A stretch of DNA of 64,000 bases from Lates calcarifer (Eukaryota; Chordata; Actinopteri; Centropomidae). Made by a program: the position numbers and the translations under genes. The notes beneath the pieces were generated by a model. It was given only the letters and a program-made list of their open reading frames with translations. It did not search any database and had not been told where the DNA came from. Of this stretch, positions 24,748 through 59,500 are shown one piece after another. The DNA is taken from positions 18,292,307 to 18,356,306 of the forward strand of contig NC_066845.1 of NCBI RefSeq assembly GCF_001640805.2, read 5' to 3'. The first letter of the stretch is position 1; the number at the start of each line of letters is the position of its first letter.

Positions 24748-26940
24748 AGTAGCAGGGTGGTTTGATTCTTCAGTGTCAAATGTAGATAACTGATCATTTC
24801 ATGCATTGGGGAGACATGACCTTGTTTGTTGTTTTGTTATATCCATTGTAGCTAACTGCCTTCCACATGTTATGCAATAACTTAATGCTGAATTGCAGTC
24901 AGTATCCATTTACAGTAGTGAACAGCATTTTACCTGACACAGGGCTGTGTGAAATAATGCTATGCACATTCACTAAAGTTCAGTTTAGTAAAGTTCCAAG
25001 CTGTTCTTTAGAGATTAGACCTGGGTGGGCATTTATCACCAGCCACCTTTTAAATTGTGATATATTTTGCCTGTGGCTCATGCATTTGTCTAATTTACCA
25101 GGTAACCAACCACCTTTTGATAGTATTTCATTTGTTTGGATGGTGAAATGCTTAAAGGTGCTTCCTGATGTGTCCTTCCTCCAGCCTATGTGATTAAATT
25201 GTTAGTTTCCTCTCAGATCAAGAGCGATTGAGGCAATCTGTATGGCTCAAGGCCATATATATTAACTTACAAATGTTGATGTGCATGTTTTATATTATGT
25301 GCTTCTTCAGCCTTGGTTATCAAGGCTTAAAAACCTGATGCATATTTTATTTTTTTACTTCTGTACTTTTTATGAAGTTTAGAATCCAGGGCTTCAAACA
25401 ACGTAATATCAATGAATACAACTATTGAATATTATTAGAGTAAAAGTAAAGTGATTAATAGTATTACAGTAATACTAATACAGCACAATTTTATGCTGAT
25501 ATACTGCTTCCAAGATACAGCAATATTACTATGAAAGTGTCTCACCTCTTAGGGTCTACTCCTTTTTTGCCAGGGCATTACTGTGTTCCCAGGCAAGGGC
25601 AAAAAGCTACATCAAAGCCCCACACACGTACAAAGGTAGATTCAATGTGATATTTGTATAGGATTTCATGTTTGTGGGAAGGGGATCAATGTGTTGTAAT
25701 GCTGTCAGAGGGCACGGGGGCCTCAGTTGTATGCTTTGCTCTGGATAATCATCTCCAAGGTGATTATAGTGGTGTAGAAGGGACACTTTCTCAGGACCTT
25801 GTAGTAAAGGCTAAGCTGTGAGGAAATGCACAGTTACTCCATGTGGACTCTAAAGAGGAAAAAAATAGACTGCACTCCAAGCAACCATTAACAGTTTAAT
25901 ATGCTGAAGCTGATGGTGCTCATGGAGTTTTCATATGCAATGTTTTGCTGGATACACTGTTCAGAACCAACAGTTTAGAGAATTGTGCCAACACAAATAA
26001 AACAGCACGTTCTGTCATTTGGGTTCTAATTATACATGTTGTAGCTTATTGTGCAGCCATTTTGATAGACATTTATTTAGATTCTCTTAATGTTTTGGAG
26101 ATACTAGTTGATCAGTGTGTTGGATTTGGTTAGATTTAGAATTTAAGATAAATAGATTTTCTCCGGTTCCTCAGGTACACAAAGCTGCTGTTGAGTTGTT
26201 TGAATTTCAGGTTAACTATGTTTGGTGGTTAGAAAACGTCTGTGTCAGCAAGCTGTTGCTGAATAGTCCCATTTAATCTGATAACATCTCATCTATGACT
26301 ATCATTACCCAGATGTCAGCAGGTCCCAATTATGCAAACATGTACTACTAGTAATGATGTAGAGTTAAAAAAAAAATGACAAATCACCCTTTTTTTCTTT
26401 TCTTTTTTTTTTTAGCTAAGTGAGATGAGAATTAGTCTCAAGAGGCCTTATATATTGAAATACAAGTATAATAGTATATAATATAATAATAGTCTTGTTG
26501 CGCTGTTGTGTTTTGTTTTTTTTTCTTTTTTTTTCTTTTCGTAGGGTCACAGTGTAAAGAAAATTTTGGTGGACATGAAGAATGGGGAATAGAAAATGTT
26601 AAAAGCAGGCCCTGACTGGCATTAGTACATTTTGTATAATTTTACAGATAAATGTTGGTCTTCTTAAAGTTTATGTAGAATTTTCTTGGTTTTTAATTTT
26701 TTGCTAGATGTGTCTATATTGTACAACTATGAGGATATTTGCACATATTTGTTTCACATACATTTAAAGGCTTCTGTTTTAAGTCTGTAAGGTTATGATA
26801 TGAACCGGACATCCTGGAAGAGCTCTGGCTCATAGTATCTGATTTGTAATCATATGAAGAGTTTCATTCCAAAGTGAGATATACATCATCGGAAAGGAAA
26901 ATTCAAATGTGAAAAATAAACTTAAGGGTCTCCTTGGTGT
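24748..26940 (+). other. chfr: inferred CHFR 3' UTR
   Basis: Non-coding, AT-rich sequence after the CHFR stop codon. AATAAA hexamers occur at 25,996-26,001 and 26,915-26,920; the second is followed by a GT-rich stretch (TCCTTGGTGTGCTG) and is the better candidate for the distal poly(A) site. No other gene is seen here. Actual 3' ends are unknown. Confidence 0.45.
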
Positions 26941-29255
26941 GCTGAATTTTAGAAAATTATGTCCATTTCTGGTATAGTATTAGTCACATTAGCCATAGTG
27001 AACATGGATGTGTTGTTTTGGAATGTAGCTCTTCATATGTTCTGTGTAAATTTTGGTGGCAAAATGGGTTTGTGAATGGGCACTTTCCTGGACTCGGCCT
27101 GAGCTCCTTAATTTGTGGTGTTAGCAAGGTGGTTTAGGTGGGGTTTTTTTTGGCCCCCTCAGTCATGGTGGGTCCACATTGGCATTCCTTAGCGGCTCAG
27201 GCCCTCAGCACAAGCCTGGTCGATCCCCCCGACAGAGTGGCTGAGTTTTAATTATTCCCTACAGGAGATCTGGGCGCCCTAAGCCCACAACAGTCTCAAG
27301 CCGCTCCAATCAGGAATTGGTATTAAAGAGGCTTTGGAGGAGTGCTTTGCATTCTCCCTGTGGTGAGATGTGTGGGGTTATGTTGTATATCAAGGCAAAT
27401 ATTTACTCACTTTGTGTGCAAAAGTCTGGACCAAGCTGCTCAGCAGTATGGAAGAGGCAGGTTTCATTCTACCTCATCACACAGCTTCCAAGAATATGGA
27501 AGACTGAAAAGGCATCAGTCACATCAGTTCAAAGCTGAGCATGCATCAGTATGAAGGATGGAAGTCCTCACCGATGCCTGGAAACTTTGTATGCAATGCA
27601 CTATTTGAACAATTAGTCTAGACTATAATCCACTTTTAGTTAAATCACTCTAGAATAGCACTAGGCAGAAAATTGTTGAGAGGTCTCACGTTTGAGAAAT
27701 AGTTTGATTAAAGCTTCTTTCCCTTGTATGTTGTATTAGTATTGCTAAGATTGTCTTTGAAATACATATGGATCTGATTTGCTTGTTTACTGTCAACAAA
27801 TTAAAAAACTGATACAGCTGGCTACAGGAATTGACTTGCTTTTTCAACATCTTTAAAGCCCCCTTTCATTTAAAATATGTTTGGCTTATTGTTACTTCAC
27901 CTTGATGTTTGACCCACACTGTATGTGCACAGCTTACCACAAGAAAGGCTGTTTTCACATTCATCTGAAAAAATGTCTTTGTGCTCACCTTAAATCTGAG
28001 TGTAAAACATGCAGGTGTGAGCAGGATTTTGTGACATTGCAACTAGGTAAGAGGCCAATTGTGGTCTAATATGCAGCTTGTGTGTGTAATGTGAAACATG
28101 AAACATTCAGCATGCATAAACTGAGGAGGAAACATCTAGTTAAATGTGACATTTTTCATATTCATAGATTCTGGATTTTCAAACAGTAGATTAAAAAAAA
28201 TTTAAATGTATTTGGGGGATCCATAGTTCACAGAGGATGCAACTTCCAGTTGACCTTGTGCAGGTAGTGTTCAGATAAATGCAATAAACTGCAGTTTTAC
28301 TCAGTCTTCTCTTCATTTATTCACATTTGTATTTCCAGTTTTACTGAAGTCAGACTTGGTGTGGGGCATGCACTTCCAAAAAATCTTAACAGGTCCTGGA
28401 TCAAGTCAGACAAAAATTCAGCATGAGGTCCTGACTTCTAATTTCAGTTTTGTCCCGAGGTTGTCTGTCTACTGATTGTATAACATCTTCCGTCAGATCA
28501 AGGACAAAACATGTGAATGACATAGCCTTTATTAAACTTGACATTAATTCATAATTCATTTTAAATACTATTGTGATTGCTAGTTCTCGCTTTATTCTAC
28601 ATAATAGTGTATATTAGTGCTGTATATGCTTTTACATTATTTTGATTTCCCTTTTATAATCCGGTATCAGCCTTAGGAGTACATACTGTATGCATACACT
28701 GTTGCAACATTGATATTAATGTATGATCTATGCTTTGCAGAACACTTTTGGGTAATAACTGTATAAGCATTTATCAGCCTGTGCTAGAAAAATAACCACA
28801 TGAGGAACCACATTGAGGAAAAAGCAGAAAGCTGGCACAGGGCAGCACAAAATCCACAATGAATGAGCTAATGAAAGCAGTGCAGCAGTTGGAGTGTTAT
28901 AACTCTGAATAGCATCAAACTGGTTAATAGATCTAATTAATAAGTGCTCCTAAGAGTTGGGGGTTAAGGAGTACTCACTCAGAAAATACTTTTTGTATTC
29001 ATTTTTGCAATCAGTCATCTTTTTTAAACAGATAATACCACAGCAGTCAGTGTCTTGGCATAATAAGCAGCATATTATTCCATCTTTGTCCAAACACTTT
29101 ATAAAAATAAAGAACTAGAGTGAGAAGAGTATGTAGTAATTTTGTAAAAGATGATTTCAGAAATCAAAGACTTAGATTATATCTCACAAAGTGGCACTAA
29201 GAGTTCAGAAATGCATAACTGGCCCACCAGAGTCCCTCCTCCTTTCACCATCTGG
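26941..29255. other. intergenic stretch between convergent genes, with CUB-gene 3' UTR
   Basis: No coding signal. 27,080-27,340 is unusually GC-balanced and non-repetitive compared with its flanks, which suggests a conserved regulatory block (inference only). The right part should contain the 3' UTR of the - strand gene. On that strand AATAAA occurs at 28,591-28,596 and 28,528-28,533, which would give a 3' UTR of about 0.7 kb. Confidence 0.35.
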
Positions 29256-50315
<21,060 letters not shown>

Positions 50316-51140
50316 TTTCCTGTAATTGTTCCTCTTTAATGCGACGCACAATGAACCGTGTCCCGCTCCTCTACTTCCCTCTCATTCACCTGAAGTATCG
50401 GGAGCGCGCTTCCATCGTTCATGGGCGAACTGGAACACAAGACAGACCCCTAGTTAAAAACTCTCGTGTTTACGAATCGACAGCAACTTAACCATTAATT
50501 AAATGACGTTTTATCTTAAAATTTTATTCAAGTAACTTGTAAATTTTAGATTGTATGACTGTGGCCCTAGCCAGTCCAGTAAACATACAAATTTACTGTT
50601 ATATTTCTATTTTCCTCATTCCTCCAATCTTGCATGTACAGAAAAGTTACATAAAGGTTTGGGGGGTTTTGGTCATAGTTTTATTTCTGCCCCATGCATT
50701 TGACAACATGCAGTGCTGTAGTATTAGCTATTATTAAAAAAAACCAGTACAATTTAAATTAATTAGTGATTATTAACTTTTCTTTCAGAAATATGCTTGA
50801 GTCTGGGTAAAGCAGGCTGAAAGAGGAAACAAATTAAGTATTGTCATTGTTGCTCATTTATTTCTATCTTGTTTGGAACCTCAGGAAATGTCCAATTTGT
50901 GTTTAGTAGAACTGATTGATTAGTTATGACAGGGTTTTGTGTCTGTGTGCCTCCTAATGAAACATCCCCTGTTTGACTGATGAATTGTTTGTTTTTTTAA
51001 ATAACCACATATAAATGTACACCTTGTTAGTAGTTGACTCCGAAATACCAACTTTCAAGTCTGAGCTACTTCACAGGGCAAACACTGACCAAGCCAGACA
51101 GTTGTATGAGAAGTTAATGGTGAGGGCATTGCCAGACTGC

Positions 51141-51180
<40 letters not shown>

Positions 51181-52840
51181 AAACAAACAAACAAACAACA
51201 ATGACAAAAAATAAGCTAATATGTTCTGTAGCATGTCACAGGCAGAATAAAAATGATAACTTTGTGGTGGATGCACGTTGTTTAGTTTTTACTCCAAAGT
51301 GCCACCTTAACCCAACCAACCCCATCCAGAACCTCAGATAGGCGAAATATACGGGGAGGGGGATTAAAAAAAAAAGAAAGAAAGAAAGGCTATAGGCAGC
51401 ACAGACTGGAGACGTGTGGGGGGATTTTCCAGGGATGACTTAAATTTCGGTTTCTAGAAAAACAAACTATGGTGAAAACAGACGAGTATATTTGGTGTTT
51501 TCTTTTCATCCCATTCATTTTGTCTCCTGTCCATCCTATTGTCGTTCTTATGACTACCACTAGATGGCGCCAAAGTAAGATAGTTTGAAATCCTACAAGA
51601 GCCATTTAAAAAACTTTAGCATTAAAATATCAGTTTAAATCTTTATCACTGTACTAATTACATGCGCAGTATTTAAAGAATGAATTTAAAGATATTACTA
51701 TCATTAGTGGAAAGAGTACTGAACAGTTCCCGGACACATATAATAAAATTCAACTGGGTGAGTAACGATGATAAACCTAGAGTAAATACATAACTGAAAT
51801 GGCACGTTAGGACGAAGTCAAATCCTTTATGTGGAATCCGCTTTAATCTCATTACATTATGTAGCCTAGTCGCATGATACAATGATGTACACATTAATGT
51901 AATCCATGCATTATGTGTGCAATATGGCGGAGGGCACATAAAGTGGCACTAACAGCTTGTAATGGCACGTCTGGTGGCACTAAAAGCACCCGCAGCCGCA
52001 GGTTAGCTGCAGGGTGCCACGGCAGAGCTCTTTGACCACAAAAGTGAAGCTCTGTAACACATCCGACAGATTCAACAGAGGTAATGTCCGTTCCATATTA
52101 AAGTTCGTGCAATCAATTAGTCACTGTCATATGCATTTGCAATATAATTGTCTCACATAATTAATACAGCAGGTATATTTCAAATCCAAACGTTGTGGGT
52201 ATACACAGCAGACACTCCGCTTTTTGACGAGCTTTATTTGTTCTTTCACAGTATATTGTTTGCACTCTCTGTTTCTAGTCGGACACGTAAAGGGACGGAA
52301 ACCAAACAGCCACGTAGTAAAAGGCGAAGCTCGCAAAAAGGTGACCATTTAATGTCTTTAGTAGCATTTACCGAAATTGTCATCTTGTAATTTATACATG
52401 GGGTTTATAACGAACTAACGCGACAGAGGGTAATTCGTTGAATTATTTAAAATATTTCAGAAATCACTCCTGCACCGACGCTGGCGATTCTGGCTAACGA
52501 GTTAGCAAATTTAGCTTGACAGATCCCGTCGTAAACACATCTAGCTAGCTGTCAGGCTAGTATCGTTAGCTTCATTTGTTCACCTTAGTTTGTCTATCAT
52601 CCTTGGCGCTGGCTGGTACAGTTAAGCTAGCCCCAGTCAGTACTGAAGGACAATATAACAGCCTGACGATATACGTTTATCAACGACTGTTTCGGTTTAT
52701 TATGTCCTCTAAACCGGTGAGTCCAGCAAGACGATGTGGAACGGCGCAGAACAGAGGCTAGCGAAGCAATCCAGCCACTGCCAGATAGCAAGCGAGAACT
52801 TCGCAACACAGTCTTGGAGTCAGAAGTTATCATTAATAGG
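50316..52840. promoter_or_regulatory. inferred divergent promoter region between CUB-type gene and GOLGA3
   Basis: The two start regions face away from each other across this interval. A CpG-containing block (50,340-50,420, with GGGAGCGCGC) sits just upstream of the CUB-type signal-peptide exon. Another (52,260-52,830, with GACACGTAAAGGGACGG and CACCGACGCTGGCG) precedes GOLGA3. A donor-like TAATAG|GTAAAG at 52,839 could end a non-coding first exon of GOLGA3. A poly-A/(CAAA) tract lies between them at about 51,146-51,197. Confidence 0.35.
51146..51197. repeat. poly-A tract with (CAAA)n tail
   Basis: About 34 A followed by four to five CAAA units. This could be the tail of an old retroposed element, but no body is recognised upstream. 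Confidence 0.85.
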
Positions 52841-53554
52841 TAAAGTGACAGATAGCATACGACGAATTATGATAATGAACACAGTCACAGCACTTTAGAT
52901 AAAGCCGATAGCTGCATACCTCAGACTCAGTGCCAGAGTCTTCAAATGCTTTAATGCAAATCGAGCCTTGCCAGTCGATACATGTGTAACATGTACCATA
53001 GCATGGCTTATATTTTAACTGTCGTTGCAAATTCGGGAACCATATCGTCATATCAAAAGCAGCGAGTGCTATTCTCAAACTGATATTTCCGACAGTCTTA
53101 AGTATGGTAGTTGAAAGGGTCACATTTAAATGTCTGCTAAGCCGTGTGTCCAATGTATCAGCAGATTCTACAGATTCCTACAAAGATGTCATTATTTTCA
53201 AACTGAGCCTCAGCTGATCGTCAGTTTGACATGTTATATTTGTTAACGCAGGTTGTCCTATCTGTTTCTCTGTGAAAAAGTAAAGGAATTCAATGATAGT
53301 TGCTAGTAAATCTATATTTAGCGCGACACAATCTACTTAACAACCAAGCCAGCTTGTTGGCGCTTCACACAAGCTTATGTTTCAATTAAAGCACCTTGTG
53401 TTGTTACATAACATTATTACTGTCTGAGGCAGATCACTTGTCAGGAGCCACACCTTCTTTCGTGATGTATATTGGTCTTTATTATGTGTCATATTCCCCA
53501 AACAGTGGCAGATGTTAAACTAAATGTTGTTTTTCTCTTGCTGCCTGTTTTCAG

Positions 53555-56500
53555 AGGTGTTCCTGGACACTGACATGCTCCCAGCTGGCCTGTCCCCTAA
53601 GAAGATGGTTTTGTGAGACGCTCTTTCCAAAGAAGCACCAACACTACTGTGACTGATCAGTTTCGTAATGGAAATGGAAACTAACCAGTCAGAAGCAGCT
53701 CAAATGGAGGCAAATGCTTACCAAGAAGGCCAAGTTAGAAAATTCAAAGAGACTGAAGCCCATGCTACGGAAGGGGAAACACAATTGAAACAACAAGGAC
53801 AGGAGAACACACAAAACACAAAAGGGAATATTTGTAATGGTGAGTCCTGATACTGCTTCAATGGGATACTATTAAGTTTGATCATATCGAGCAGTATGTG
53901 CTAATATTATGTCTTAATGTGACACTATTCTATGTTATGTCTTAATCTGACACTATTCTATATTATGTCTTAATGTGACACTATATTATGTCTTAATGTG
54001 ACACTATTCACTCAGTGGCAAAACCAATCAAAAGGTGTCAGGTAGTCAGTTATGATGGAAAAAAATAACTCAACTAATGAATGTTTTTAAAAAATAAAGG
54101 CCATCTGAATTTTCTATGATGTGTCTGCTGAAACTGACTTACATACGTGTGTGTTTAAGTAGCACAACCCCAGAGACATAATGTTTTACACTATGCAAAA
54201 CCTGTAGACCTGTGGAGGCCTGGTCCTATTTGAAAGTGGTATTATGAGGACTTCAGAGGAAGTTTTGCTGTCTGTGGACAGGTTTGTAAGAAATACTTAG
54301 ATTTTACTATATGTTTGAGTAAAAGAGAACATGTGCTTGGTAAGATACTATGATATTACACAGCTCTTTTGAAAGTGTTGCTTTATTTTCACTTGATGCT
54401 GACTATTGTGTTTTGGCCACTCAGGAAAGTGACTGCAGTGACGTCCACATAGATGGACTCCATGTGCATAGCCTAGAAATCAATTTGTTTTGGACCGGTG
54501 TCTGATATATTCCCATCGGAATGACTGACAACTCTGCTCTCCGATCTGCAAAGTTTTTTCTCCTTTAGGCACATTACTAGTATCTACACTTGTAACCTGA
54601 CATGCATGACCTGTTTTGGTGGCTGTTAGAGGGCCTGAGGTCCTTTACTGCTCCATGTTACATTGCTCTTTGAGCTACTGTGTTAAATAGCTGAACTGAC
54701 TTCTAATTATTCAGCTTCAGGAGGAAAAACAAGCTGAAAATGTATTTCTGAGCTTTAAATGCTTGTGTAAAATTGGGTGAAGCACAAGACACAGGTTGAA
54801 AAAAGAAAAGTCTGAGATTTAACAAATTTGATAAAGCCCCAAATAGAACTGCAAAGAAGTTTTTTCACAGGCTGAACCGTACTCTCTGTGTTTAGTATGT
54901 TTGATTATGTTTCCCTTTAGCACGTTGGCTTCATTTTCAATTCTGTCAACTCCAGTCATAGTATAAATGTATTCTTGGCAAATACTGTACAATGATGTTT
55001 GAATTTGTTTTTTATGGATGGTTTCACATCTTGGCAACCTCAGTATAACATGAAATATTCATGAATAAATAAACAACAGTCAAAGTTAATAAAGGTTTTG
55101 AGGGCCTTTAAATATCGTTGCCATGCAAGATGAGCCTAATGTTTGCACTCCTTGATACGGGAGTAGGTGCAGCTAAAGAGATGCTTCAGTAGCCATGTGC
55201 TGCATGAATGACTCCAGCTATTTTTTTGACTAACGCAACTGTAGCTTGACAAAGTTGTCAAGCCAGTTTGCCAAGAGAATCACATCCTCTCAGTCTAGTT
55301 CTTGAGAACTTATCATGACTAATTGTCACATTCCCCGGGGCTTCTCCTCCCCCTTCTCTTTCAGGTCCTGTTAGTTCAGATGTGATGCCAAATGGAGACG
55401 GACTAGCAGAGGGCTTCGGTGCTGCAGGGGACACCCGTGCAAATGGGTCCCTGCCTCTGACAGCCCGTCCACAGAGCACCAGTTCCCCTGTCAACTCCCA
55501 GACCCAAGAGCCCTCCCCAGGTGTGGCCGCTTATCCACCCATGATGCTAGAGAAGTCTGAGGGGGCTAGTGCTGAGGTCACGGTTCACAAGGGTGATGCA
55601 TTGCAGTCGCTCAGACTCAGTATGCCTATGCAGGAGACTGAATTGTGTAAGCATAAACTTATGTGGAGTGAATGCCCCCTCTATATCCTCTGTATTTAAA
55701 CCTCATTTTGCTGTGGGATGTTTTGGTTTTTTGGCTCATGTGCACATCCTTTTTTTTTAACTCCCTTGTCCGTGTCTTATCTGAACAGATGGATTCAGTG
55801 GGGATTTCTTTTTAGTTATTTAAGTCTACCTCCTTCCTGCAACTCCCATAGGCATTTAGTTGCTTGATTGGAGTTTGGTGTGGGTGCTTCATTTGGAACA
55901 CTGTTTGGACTAATGGCTGCATTTTAGAACTAATTCCTCTGTTATGTTATCTTTTTGGTGATATTTTAAAGGCGTCGTTGCTGTGCTCACAATATGAAAT
56001 GTAATATATTTAGGCTTGTGGTGATTTTCTTTGGCTTATAATTGTGGCTAATAACTCACATGTAATATACTTTATATAACATCGCATGAAGAATTCTATA
56101 TTATCAGTTTTGATGGCACATGAACATGACTGATCCAGTGTACATCTGTTTGATTTGTTTATCTTTGTTTAGCTCGGTGCAACATTGGGAATATTAGCTG
56201 TTGCTGTCATGACTGAGGTCAATTTTTTTTAAATGTGCATAATCTAAGCAGACTCTATAAATCTGCTGTAGCTTTCAGTTAAATGGTGAATAGTACAGGT
56301 GCAATTAGTGACACACTAGTCATTATGGCTTGTATTAAAACACATTTCTGTCCCAGGGATTAATATAAATCCCATCTGAATGATTTGTTTACCATTCAAA
56401 CATACTGAAGCAATGTCTGATTATGTAACATAAGCCTCATTGCCAGGATTTCCCTTTTAGAGTTGTAGAGAACCTTGTCCTGTGTAGATAAAGTGCTGTG

Positions 56501-59500
56501 GTGCACTTGTGCAGTATGTAACGATGTGATGAATATTCCTTTCACACACTTTCTCTTTAGCCAACCAGAAGCCGTCACTAGAGATGGAGAATGAGGAGAA
56601 GATTCGCCTGGAGGCCCGCCGGCGCCTGGAGGAGCAACTCAAACAATACAGAGTGCAAAGACACAAGGAGAGGGTGAGTGAATGAACTCACTGTCAGGTT
56701 AACGACAGCACAAAATTTTTATCATGTGTTTATGTAACCAAGTCTGTCTTCAAAATCCTCACATTTCCTTAGCCACTCTTGTCATCCTCTTGTCATTCAC
56801 TCATCTGTCTGTTTTTTAGAGAAATGTTCCCCAATGCCATAAACAGATTTGGAAGGAATTTGGTAGATGAATATTCATTAGTTAATATTTAGTTAATATT
56901 AGTTTATTGCTGTCTTGCTAAATATGCGATTTTCTTGGAAAAAGCAACCCATGAGATCCACAGTTTAATGGCTAGAGAGACCACAGCTTTCCACTTTGGA
57001 GAAATATTCTGCAGTGGTGCAGGTTTGGTACCAGTAGGAGCTCCATGTTTGTGCATTTGTTTTATTGATTTTCTTCCATTGCCTAATTTGCTACTAAGTT
57101 GCACTGTAGGTGTCAAGCTGGGCAGCCTTGATTCAGATTTTGTCATTGTGGCAGTACTTCTGATTCTCTCTTTCTCCGTTATCTGTTTTCTAGTCTCACC
57201 GCACCACCACCAAGAACAGGCCATTCAGCACCCTGGATCCAGAGCTCATGCTGCATCCTGAGGCGCTGCCCCGGGCCAACACTGTTGCCATGACCAAGGA
57301 GTATTCCTTCCTGAGGACCAGTGTCCCACGTGGTCCCAAACTGGGTAGCTTGGGAATTCCGCCATCCAAGGAGAGGAAATCCAGGTCGCCCCGCCCCAGC
57401 AAGATCCACTCCTTGGCTGACTACAAGTCTCCTGAGAATGATGGTGGAGGAGGTGGTGCATTAAGGACAACAGATAACACAATGAGCTCCCTCCAGTCCA
57501 CCATTAGCTCAGTGTCCACACTGTCTGAGGTCAGTGTGATGTCAGAGAGCAGCACCTGTGAGACAGAGGCACAGCCTGGTAGTCCGTTCCAAGTTGGGGA
57601 CAGTGTCTCAGAAATTGATGGCAGTGAATCAGGAACAAGGCCAGGGAACGACGGCAATGACAGTGACAGCTCATCTTACAGCAGTGTGTCTACCAGGGGG
57701 ACATACGGTATGCTCTCTGCAGCGGTGGAACGGCAGCGAGGGCCCTACACAGTGGAGGGGAGGGAGATTGCCCCTGAGGCCATGGGTCAGTTCCCCTCCC
57801 TGCAGGAGGTGCTGCAGGCAGCCAGTGAAGAACAGCACCTGCTGGAGCTGGAGCAAGAGAGAGAAGGGACAGCAGAGCCTCGGAGTCGCAGGGACAGTTT
57901 CTCCAGCAGGTATGTTTCAGTGTTGGATAAGGATAGAATTAATTTGAACATTACAATGCCTGTTTAAAGCACTTACTTTGGTAATTGTTCTTTCAGTCAA
58001 CTAATGAATTAATACATTAATAATTTCACTGTTGATGTGAGACATTTACATTTGTTTCAGTGTTTCTTTGGAGAGTTCAGTGATGGGCCATGATGAAATG
58101 CTCCAAGTGCTGAAAGAGAAAATGAGACTTGAGGGCCAGCTGGAGTCCTTGTCATCTGAGGCCAGTCAGGTTGTAGAACATTCATTTCTATAATCATATT
58201 TTCTGTTTCCTCTCAACAATGCTCCATCCATACACATTTTGTATAGGACTGAACAAAATAACACAGACACCTTTAAATATTTATATATTTCCTATCTCTA
58301 AAAGAACTACATTCTAAAAAACTACCATAAACAAACAGTTTCTTGGCAATTGGTTGTATTACATTGTACAGTAATTATTTTATTTTGTTTACCTGTCGTG
58401 AACTAGACCCTCTCATGACTTGTTATCTAATAAAATGATTCCTGTTCTGAGTGGATTATCTGTATGAACTGTATTCCCATGTAATAAAAAAAGTACTGCT
58501 AATGTTTAACACTTGCTGGTGCTAGTGACAGGAAATGGCAAGATTGGTTGGCTTACAACTTTAGTCCAGACTAAAATATGTCAACAATTATCTGATGGGT
58601 TGCCATGAAATGGCCTGTTCATCTAATGCTATCAACAGTCAGAGTTTTCACCTATCTTGTGGAATATAGATGGGCTCAAATTTTCAGACATTCATGGTTT
58701 GTTGACAATGTATCATAATGATGTTGTTGATTTTTTTCTGTGACTCCACCATTTTTGTTTTTGTTAAACATTCACATGGCCCCTCTGGATGTATAATCAG
58801 GTTTTATCTCGTGCCATCCACCTATCAAATTTGAATATGTCCGGTACTTTGGTTTATGTATATTTGTGGCCAAATCTCCTGCAAAACCAATAACATTCCA
58901 ATTATTATCAACTGTACTTTATGTTAAGAGCTAAATGGCAAATATTAGCATGCTAACACACCACACTAAGATGTTGAAGTGGTTAAACATTATACCTGCT
59001 AAACAACAACATGTTAGTGCTGTCATTGTGAGCATGTTAGCGTGCTGATGTCAGCATTTTGCTCAGAGCGAGAGAGGGAGACTGCTGTGCCTAAGTATAT
59101 CATCACAGAACTGGTGGCAGAGCTGTTGACTCATTTTTCTTCTTAATGGTTTTTTCCTTTTTACTAATGCTAACAGGGCTGTCTGTGTTTGCATAAATAC
59201 AACTTGCATTCAATTATTTACATCATTTAACACCATAAGAAATGTCTGTACTGCAAACAAATGCCAGGTCGTGTATCACAGCATTCAGAAATATTACATT
59301 TAGGTTGGTGGCTGCTAACTTACCTGGGCAAGCTGCCCAAGTAATGAGACTATGCTGGAAAGGCTGAGAATAATTGGGTGCTGACCACACTTTCCTGTCC
59401 TTCAGGCTCTTAAGGAGAAGACAGAACTTCAGGCCCAGCTGGCTACAGTGAATGCTCAGCTGCAAGCTAAGAAGGAGGAGGCTCAGGTCAGCCAGGAGAA

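Noticed and set aside
57246..57657. - strand frames of 68-78 codons
   Set aside because: Antisense to the large GOLGA3 head exon.
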